A DNA stretch of 64,000 nt, taken from Pseudodesulfovibrio thermohalotolerans. GTDB taxonomy: Bacteria > Desulfobacterota > Desulfovibrionia > Desulfovibrionales > Desulfovibrionaceae. Position 1 is the first letter of the stretch; each line of letters starts with the position of its first letter. Of this stretch, positions 58,603 to 64,000 are shown piece after piece. The stretch covers positions 2,125,501-2,189,500 of the forward strand of contig NZ_CP120635.1 in the NCBI RefSeq assembly GCF_021353295.2, read 5' to 3'. The translations under genes were made by a program, and so were the position numbers. The notes below the pieces were generated by a model that ran no database searches, was not told where the DNA came from, and worked only from the letters and a program-made list of their open reading frames with translations.

Positions 58603-59826
58603 TCATTCCACCGGAATCATGTCATATCTGTCGCCGGAGATGCATCGGCAGCCGTCGGCGGTGATCTCGAAAGTGTTCTCCACGCCGACCATGGCTTTGC
58701 CGCGTATGCCCTGCTTGGGCTCAAGGGCGATGACCATGCCCTGCTCCAAAGGGAGGGAAAAGCCTCTGGCAATGGGCGGAAACTCGTCGACGGTCAACCC
58801 AATGCCATGGCCCACGAACGGGACCTGGTTCTCGTCGAGCCCCATGAAGCCCTCGGCATACCCACGCGTCCCGGCCTCGTCCAGGCAATGACGATAGAGC
58901 TCCTCGGGGGTAACGCCCGGCTTGGCATGGGCACACATCCAATCCTGCAACTCAATGCAGAAATCGTGAGCGCGGCGGATGTCGTCGGGCATGGCCTCCT
59001 GCGGCCCCGCGAAATACGCCTGGGTCTTGTCCGTGTGATACCCTTCCAACTGAAAGCCTATGTCGAGCATGAGCGGCTCGCCCAATTCCCATACCTTGTT
59101 CTCGTTACCCATGAGGGCGGAGGCCGGATGCTCTCCGCGCAATCCGAGAGGCCCGTTGAACCCACTGGGATAATTACCGGAATCACCGGCCGAGACATGG
59201 CCGAGGAAAGCCTCCTCGCCGTGGGCCTGCATCCGCAGGATGCCCATGTGTCCCTCGCTGAAAAAGGCTTCCCACGCCTTGTGGGCGATCTCCCGCTCGG
59301 TCATGCCGGGACGGATCACGGTCGGCAATATGTCGTAAAGACACCGATGGTGCTTCTCGCCGCAACGTCGGAGAATATCGAGCTCGAACTCGGATTTGAC
59401 CATCCTGGCCAGGGTCACGGCGTGATCGCCCGGCACGATGGCATAGTCCTTGAGCTTGTCCGCGAGCATGATTCCGAGCTGCCAGGTAAGCCCCGACATC
59501 ACTGCGGCCAGGGTCGGCGTAAAGGGGCTGCCCGCGTCGGCGCACAAGCCGGGCAGTTCCGAATAGGACTTGTACGGCAGGATGTGCTTCACGCCGGCTT
59601 CGAGCCGGGCGCGATTGACGCCCTTGCGGATGAGCAGCACGGACTCGCCGGAAAGAGGCAGCCATAGCACGCCCTGGCCGAACGTGCCGGTCAGGTAGTA
59701 GATGTTCAACCGGGAAAACACGAGAATTCCCCCCGCTTCCGGGGCAAGATCCTGAAGGTGATGCCGGACGGAATCCCGGCGACGTTTGAGTTCCTCTTCG
59801 GGGATGCGGGCTATGGCTTCGAACAT
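58603..59826 (-). CDS. M24-family metallopeptidase (aminopeptidase P-like)
   Basis: A 407-residue protein. The N-terminal creatinase/prolidase-type domain (1-150) is followed by the pita-bread catalytic domain with the expected metal ligands: MLDIGFQLEGYHTDKTQ (two Asp), VGHGIGLTVDEFP (His), ALEPK (Glu) and VGVENTFEIT (Glu). It probably cleaves X-Pro dipeptides or peptide N-termini. It diverges from the CoA-binding gene across 84 bp. Confidence 0.9.
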   Translation of the reverse strand: MFEAIARIPEEELKRRRDSVRHHLQDLAPEAGGILVFSRLNIYYLTGTFGQGVLWLPLSGESVLLIRKGVNRARLEAGVKHILPYKSYSELPGLCADAGSPFTPTLAAVMSGLTWQLGIMLADKLKDYAIVPGDHAVTLARMVKSEFELDILRRCGEKHHRCLYDILPTVIRPGMTEREIAHKAWEAFFSEGHMGILRMQAHGEEAFLGHVSAGDSGNYPSGFNGPLGLRGEHPASALMGNENKVWELGEPLMLDIGFQLEGYHTDKTQAYFAGPQEAMPDDIRRAHDFCIELQDWMCAHAKPGVTPEELYRHCLDEAGTRGYAEGFMGLDENQVPFVGHGIGLTVDEFPPIARGFSLPLEQGMVIALEPKQGIRGKAMVGVENTFEITADGCRCISGDRYDMIPVE

Positions 59827-59910
59827 GGGGGACTCCTTCGGGGATATATCGACTAGGCAACCGGAAAGGTTTGCTGTACAAGGACGGTCACAATCAACGA
59901 GGTATCGAAA

Positions 59911-60330
59911 ATGCTGATCGACATAAAAGAGCTAGCTCCCCTGCTGCGCGAGGTCAAGACCATCGCCATTGTCGGGGCGGTGGACAAACCGGGCCGCCCC
60001 GTGGACATGGTCGGCCGGGCGCTCATCGAAATGGGCTTCACGGTCATCCCCGTTCACCCCAAGCGAAGTGACGTCTGGGGACTGCCCACCTATTCCGCCC
60101 TGGGCGACATTCCGATGCAGGTGGACATGGTTGACCTGTTCCGCGCGCCGCAATTCTGCCCCGCACATGCCCGCGAGGTTCTGTCCATGACCCCTCTGCC
60201 CAAGATTTTCTGGATGCAGTCCGGCATCTCCAGCCCGGAGGCCCGGGAAATACTGGCCGGAAGCGGCATTACCGTGGTCGAGGATCGTTGCAGCAAAGTC
60301 GAAATGCAAGCCATGGGAATTCACCGATGA
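59911..60330 (+). CDS. CoA-binding domain protein (YccU-like)
   Basis: A 139-residue Rossmann-fold protein. IAIVGAVDKPGRPVDMVGRALIEMGFTVIPVHPKR is the CoA-binding N-terminus; FWMQSGISSPEAREIL and the terminal VEDRCSKVEM match the YccU family. No catalytic role is known. Its stop overlaps the YkgJ-type start in ATGA. Confidence 0.9.
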   Translation: MLIDIKELAPLLREVKTIAIVGAVDKPGRPVDMVGRALIEMGFTVIPVHPKRSDVWGLPTYSALGDIPMQVDMVDLFRAPQFCPAHAREVLSMTPLPKIFWMQSGISSPEAREILAGSGITVVEDRCSKVEMQAMGIHR

Positions 60331-60764
60331 CCGAGAACGCCTTCGAATGCCGCATGTGCGGCCACTGCTGCCAAGGCGAGGGCGGCATCGTCATGACCGC
60401 CAAGGACCGTGAACGTCTGGCCGCCTTCCTGGGCATCGACGTGGACGAACTTGTCTCCCGATACGCCCACACGCGCGGCGGGAAAATCCATCTCAACGTG
60501 GGCGAAAACAACTACTGCGTCTTTTTCAAAGAAGGTTGCGGCGTGCATCCGGGACGTCCCGACATCTGTCGGGCCTGGCCCTATTTCCGAGGCAATCTCA
60601 TCGACAAGACCAGTTGGGAGATGATCCAGGATTACTGTCCCGGCGTGAATCCCGATGCGGGGCACGAGGAGTTCGTCCGCCAGGGACGCGCGTATTTGCG
60701 CAAGGAAGACCTTTTGCGCTATGATCCCGAATCTTCGCCCAACGCATTGATTTCCGACGAGTAA
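60327..60764 (+). CDS. YkgJ-family cysteine-cluster protein
   Basis: A 145-residue protein with the Fe-S/zinc-type signature CRMCGHCC at residues 8-15 and a second cysteine set in YCVFFKEGCGVHPGRPDICRAWPYF. Proteins of this family (UPF0153) are thought to bind iron-sulfur clusters or zinc, with unclear roles. Start at 60327 from the ATGA overlap with the CoA-binding gene; a DnaJ-like gene follows after 15 bp. Confidence 0.88.
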   Translation: MTENAFECRMCGHCCQGEGGIVMTAKDRERLAAFLGIDVDELVSRYAHTRGGKIHLNVGENNYCVFFKEGCGVHPGRPDICRAWPYFRGNLIDKTSWEMIQDYCPGVNPDAGHEEFVRQGRAYLRKEDLLRYDPESSPNALISDE

Positions 60765-60779
60765 CCAAGGACGCGTCCC

Positions 60780-61556
60780 ATGAATCTCCAGGAGTGCCTC
60801 AAGGAGCTTCAGCTCGCCCCCGGGGCGAACCTGGAAGAGGTCAAGTCCGCCTTCCGCAAGCTGGCCTTCAAATACCACCCGGATCTCAACCCGAGCGCAT
60901 CCGCCGCCGAAAGGTTCCGTGTGGTCAATGAGGCCTATGTCACGGCCAAAAAGCTCATTGATACGGACGGTCCTTCGTCTTCCGCCGCGCCCGGGCCTGA
61001 TGCGGGCGGCCCCAAGACGAAACGCGAGGAAGGCGCCAAGACGTATGCCCGCCAGCAGCGCAGAACGCCCCCGCCCGGCGCGGAGAAGAAGCGTCGTTCC
61101 ACCAGCAGGGCCAGGGCCCAGAGGTATTACTATAAGGAAGAGGAGGTCCTGAAGACCATCCTCAACGATCCCTTTGCCAAGAAGGTTTTCGAAGACATCT
61201 ACTCGCAAATCCGCAAGGAACAGCCCGGCTACCAGGGGCCGTTGGAGCTGAAAAAGCGAAGCCTCCAGCTTCACTGGGGCGAGCGGACCATCAATCTCGA
61301 CTTCTCCAAGGGCATCAAGGGCTGGCTCAAGGGCCAAATGGACTTCGAGCAGACCGTCCACTACCCGGCAACGCACCTCATGCCCGGCCGCAAAATCCGC
61401 ATTTCAGTGGAACGCCCCTTCACCAAAGGGGCTAAAACCATTGAAATAACGTTGCCGACGGACTTCGTGGTCGGCCGTCCCATCCGGCTCAAGGGACTGG
61501 GCCGCAGGCTCGGTCCCTTCAAGGGCGATCTCCTGTTGCGCATCCTCGGGAAATAG
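60780..61556 (+). CDS. DnaJ-domain protein
   Basis: A 258-residue J-domain protein. The J domain (about 1-65) has the HPD tripeptide (residues 33-35) that stimulates DnaK. A low-complexity basic linker (about 70-120) follows, then a C-terminal domain with [15 protein letters not shown] and [24 protein letters not shown], which resembles the last DnaJ substrate-binding repeat. No zinc-finger is present, so this is a type III or CbpA-like co-chaperone rather than DnaJ itself (see 63688-64000). Confidence 0.88.
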   Translation: MNLQECLKELQLAPGANLEEVKSAFRKLAFKYHPDLNPSASAAERFRVVNEAYVTAKKLIDTDGPSSSAAPGPDAGGPKTKREEGAKTYARQQRRTPPPGAEKKRRSTSRARAQRYYYKEEEVLKTILNDPFAKKVFEDIYSQIRKEQPGYQGPLELKKRSLQLHWGERTINLDFSKGIKGWLKGQMDFEQTVHYPATHLMPGRKIRISVERPFTKGAKTIEITLPTDFVVGRPIRLKGLGRRLGPFKGDLLLRILGK

Positions 61557-61712
61557 CCGCCTGGACCGCTCTCCGCAATCCCTCCCAACTCCCCGCCGCA
61601 ACGGGCGTTTGCCAATCCTGGCATACATTTTTGAGGCTAAAATAAAAGCCTTGTTTTCCCCCGCTATTTTTACTAGTCGCTGTAGGATACCGAGTTTCAA
61701 GCGGAGGAACCA

Positions 61713-62354
61713 ATGCTCGCCATCTTCGATTACAAAGCGGGGAACCAGACCAGTGTCCACAGGGCATTGGAACACCTGGGCATCCCGAATGAAATTACCA
61801 ACGATCCCGAAAAGCTCGACAAGGCCATCGGCATCATCTTCCCCGGTGTCGGCGCGGCCGGCCAGGCCATGGAAGAACTCGAATCCGGCGGTCTCGACGA
61901 AGTCATCAAGAAACTCATCTGGCAGAAAAAGCCGGTGCTGGGCATCTGCGTCGGTTGCCAGATTCTCTTGGACTACTCCGAAGAGAACGACACCAAGGCC
62001 CTGGAAGTGATTCCCGGTGAATGCCGCCTCTTCAACCCCTCCTGGGTGGATTACGAGGACATCTCCATCCGCGTTCCCCACATGGGCTGGAACCAGGTGG
62101 AACTGCTCCAGGACTGCGAGCTCTTCAAGGGCATCGATCCGGACGCGGACTTCTACTTCGTCCACAGCTACTATCCGGCGCCCAAGGAGGAGTTCGTCAT
62201 CGGCACCACCCGCTACGGCATCGACTTCTGCTCGGTGCACGGCCGAAAGGGCCTTTGGGCTGTCCAGTTCCACCCGGAAAAAAGCGGACGCCCCGGCCTG
62301 CAAATGCTCAGGAACTTCTACAATTTCTGCCGGGAGGCCACCGATGCTGAGTAA
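61713..62354 (+). CDS. hisH: Imidazole glycerol phosphate synthase subunit HisH
   Basis: A 213-residue glutamine amidotransferase subunit that feeds ammonia to HisF in histidine synthesis. The nucleophile elbow is [10 protein letters not shown] (Cys near 78; most bacteria have GICLGMQ), and the His-Glu pair lies in [17 protein letters not shown] is also typical. A GGAGG site precedes the ATG. It overlaps hisF by 11 bp. Confidence 0.94.
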   Translation: MLAIFDYKAGNQTSVHRALEHLGIPNEITNDPEKLDKAIGIIFPGVGAAGQAMEELESGGLDEVIKKLIWQKKPVLGICVGCQILLDYSEENDTKALEVIPGECRLFNPSWVDYEDISIRVPHMGWNQVELLQDCELFKGIDPDADFYFVHSYYPAPKEEFVIGTTRYGIDFCSVHGRKGLWAVQFHPEKSGRPGLQMLRNFYNFCREATDAE

Positions 62355-63123
62355 ACGCGTCATTCCCTGCCTCGACGTGCGCAATGGTCGTCTGACCAAG
62401 GGCATCAAATTTGAAGGCAACGTGGACATCGGCGACCCGGTCGAGTCCGCCAAAAAATACTACGAGGAAGGCGCGGACGAGATCGTCTTTTACGACATCA
62501 CCGCCTCTCACGAGGCGCGCGGCATCTTCCTTGATGTTGTCGAAAAGGTCGCCTCCCAGATATTCATCCCGTTCTCCGTGGGCGGAGGCATCAACTCCGT
62601 CGACGACATGCGCGATGTGCTCGTCGCGGGCGCGGAAAAGGTCTCGGTCAACTCCGGCGCGGTCAAGAACCCGGACATCATCAGCGAAGGCGCGGCCCGG
62701 TTCGGCTCCCAATGCGTGGTGCTCGGCATGGACGTCAAACGCGTGCCCGTTTCAGAGGAAATCCCTTCGGGCTTCGAGATCGTCATCCACGGCGGCCGCA
62801 AATACATGGGCATGGACGCCATCGAATGGGCCAAGACCGGCGAGGCGTTGGGCGCAGGTGAAATCTGCCTCAACTCCATCGACGCGGACGGCGTCAAAAA
62901 CGGTTACGACCTGGAGCTGACCCGTTTGGTGGCCGAGGCCGTTACCATCCCGGTCATCGCCTCCGGCGGCGCGGGCAACCCGCAGCACATGGTCGACGCC
63001 GTCACCGAGGGCAAGGCCACCGCCGCCCTCATCGCCTCCATCGTCCACTATGGCGAATACACTATCCCGGAAATCAAGAAATACATGTCCGATCACGGCG
63101 TTCAGACCCGCATGGTTTGGTAG
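62344..63123 (+). CDS. hisF: Imidazole glycerol phosphate synthase subunit HisF
   Basis: A 259-residue TIM barrel cyclase subunit. The catalytic aspartates lie in [15 protein letters not shown] (Asp11) and [25 protein letters not shown] and the phosphate loops IPFSVGGGI and VIASGGAG are conserved. The start lies inside hisH. A perfect terminator follows. Confidence 0.96.
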   Translation: MLSKRVIPCLDVRNGRLTKGIKFEGNVDIGDPVESAKKYYEEGADEIVFYDITASHEARGIFLDVVEKVASQIFIPFSVGGGINSVDDMRDVLVAGAEKVSVNSGAVKNPDIISEGAARFGSQCVVLGMDVKRVPVSEEIPSGFEIVIHGGRKYMGMDAIEWAKTGEALGAGEICLNSIDADGVKNGYDLELTRLVAEAVTIPVIASGGAGNPQHMVDAVTEGKATAALIASIVHYGEYTIPEIKKYMSDHGVQTRMVW

Positions 63124-63150
63124 CGACAAACGGACGAAAGCACAAAAGAA

Positions 63151-63180
63151 GCCCCGTCGGATAACCCGACGGGGCTTTTT
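63151..63180. terminator. Bidirectional terminator between hisF and moaC
   Basis: Stem GCCCCGTCGG / CCCGACGGGGC around an ATAA loop, with T-run on the plus side and a pyrimidine-rich run on the minus side, between convergent genes. Confidence 0.9.
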
Positions 63181-63204
63181 GCATTCTCTGTTCGATGCGT
63201 CCGG

Positions 63205-63684
63205 CTATTCGGCCCGGAAGGTCCCGCTCTTGCCACCGGATTTGAAAACCAGACGGCAATTGTCGATGACGATGTCCTTCTGGACCGCCTTGCACATGTC
63301 GTAGATGGTAGCGGCCGCAACCTGGCAGCCGATAAGGGCTTCCATCTCCACGCCGGTCTTGTAGGCGGTGCGAACCTCGCATTCAAGCTCGATGGTCGAG
63401 TCGGTGTCCGCCACATTGAAGCGGACGTCGATATAGCTGATGGGCAGGGGGTGGCACATGGGAATGAGGTCGGCGGTGCGCTTGGCGGCCTGAATGCCCG
63501 CGATCTTGGCCGTGGTCAACACGTCGCCCTTGGGCAGCGCGTTCTCCTTGAGCAGCCTCATGGTCTCCGGCGCAAGTCTGACGAGCCCCCGGACTATCGC
63601 GGTGCGATTCGTGTCGTTCTTGGCGGACACGTCCACCATGCGAGCATTGCCGTCCTGATCCATATGCGAAAAACCGTCTGCCAT
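63205..63684 (-). CDS. moaC: Cyclic pyranopterin monophosphate synthase MoaC
   Basis: A 159-residue enzyme for molybdenum cofactor synthesis, acting after MoaA. Characteristic blocks: [71 protein letters not shown] and the C-terminal [16 protein letters not shown] precedes the ATG. It lies 3 bp after dnaJ; moaA is not in the window. Confidence 0.96.
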   Translation of the reverse strand: MADGFSHMDQDGNARMVDVSAKNDTNRTAIVRGLVRLAPETMRLLKENALPKGDVLTTAKIAGIQAAKRTADLIPMCHPLPISYIDVRFNVADTDSTIELECEVRTAYKTGVEMEALIGCQVAAATIYDMCKAVQKDIVIDNCRLVFKSGGKSGTFRAE

Positions 63685-63687
63685 CGT

Positions 63688-64000
63688 CTACTCTCCCATG
63701 ACCTTGCTCTTGGCCTTCTTGAAGAACCCTTTGGCCCGATTGCTCAATTTTCCGGTCTCGATCTCGGCGAACTCACGGAGCAATTCCTCCTGGCGGCTGT
63801 TCAGGCGGGAAGGCGTCTTCACGCGAACTTCCACGAGCAGGTCGCCATTGTGAGTCGAACCCAGATGGGGCAAACCCAGTCCACGCAGTCGGAATATCTC
63901 CCCGGACTGAGTACCGCTGGGGATGTCCAGGTTCACCGGATCGTCCAAGGTGGGCACTTCGAGCCGATGGCCCAACGCGGCCTCGACCATGGAGATTTCA
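63688..64000 (-). CDS. dnaJ: Chaperone DnaJ, C-terminal part (gene continues beyond the window)
   Basis: The visible 104 residues include three codons past the internal Met (E-I-S-M). They match the end of the second substrate-binding domain and the dimerisation region of DnaJ: VEAALGHRLEVPTLDDPVNLDIPSGTQSGEIFRLRGLG-type sequence, then LLVEVRVKTPSRLNSRQEELLREFAEI. The N-terminal J domain and zinc fingers lie outside. The order dnaJ-moaC suggests a shared transcript. Confidence 0.88.
   Translation of the reverse strand, partial: EISMVEAALGHRLEVPTLDDPVNLDIPSGTQSGEIFRLRGLGLPHLGSTHNGDLLVEVRVKTPSRLNSRQEELLREFAEIETGKLSNRAKGFFKKAKSKVMGE

Overview
The window is about 60% GC, densely coded, and shows no insertion sequences, phage genes, rRNA or CRISPR. 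The gene content points to a Gram-negative anaerobe of the Desulfovibrionaceae (Desulfovibrio / Pseudodesulfovibrio type). It has a single-chain pyruvate:ferredoxin oxidoreductase, a hemerythrin-tailed chemoreceptor, a single-gene LolC/E, LpxI in place of LpxH, and hisH/hisF outside a full his operon. The genus assignment is inference from gene content; no marker phylogeny was possible.

Layout. 1-1253: the edge of a gene leaving the window, a GNAT acetyltransferase, and pgpA. 1421-5524 (minus): the tolQ-tolR-tolA-tolB-pal envelope cluster. 5659-10861 (minus): a PHP phosphoesterase, a DUF151 nuclease, miaB, and three kinase-type genes (CysC-like, APH-like, PfkB). 10943-13137: cutA diverging from nth-tgt. 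13162-28721 (minus): a long run lysS-lolC-lolD-bamA-skp-lpxD-fabZ-lpxA-lpxI, then DUF89, a large AsmA protein and a BrkB-type membrane protein. This run combines lipid A synthesis, lipoprotein export and outer-membrane protein assembly. 28924-28999: tRNA-Asn. 29382-35747 (plus): hemerythrin chemoreceptor, NptA/PhoU phosphate transporter, an anchored unknown protein, and a persulfide dioxygenase-rhodanese fusion. 36131-39637: PFOR. 39858-41607: thiamine salvage (MTH1187-type protein, thiM, thiE). 41666-49731: an RND efflux operon (OMF, adaptor, pump) divergent from a CpxRA-like two-component system. 50068-54135: periplasmic glucan synthesis (opgG, a small membrane protein, opgH). 54331-54973: three tandem tRNA-Lys(CTT) units. 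55006-58062: a DsbD-type thiol transporter and an iron alcohol dehydrogenase. 58140-64000: a small unknown, an M24 peptidase, CoA-binding protein, YkgJ-type cysteine-cluster protein, DnaJ-domain protein, hisH-hisF, moaC and the 3' part of dnaJ.

The main theme is the cell envelope: Tol-Pal, Lpx/Fab, Bam, Skp, Lol, AsmA, Opg, RND efflux and an envelope-type two-component system. A second theme is handling of oxygen and reactive sulfur in an anaerobe: hemerythrin chemoreceptor, persulfide dioxygenase, DsbD and PFOR.

The most interesting points are: a CstB-like persulfide dioxygenase next to PFOR; a separate small ORF that looks like the detached N-terminal region of OpgH; a BamA with an extra N-terminal domain; a 10-bp-period triple repeat resembling a CpxR site in the pump/regulator intergenic region; the tandem tRNA-Lys cassettes with their own promoters and terminators; and a translationally coupled APH-like / CysC-like kinase pair that lacks an APS-kinase signature. 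I saw no clearly new defence or mobile system.
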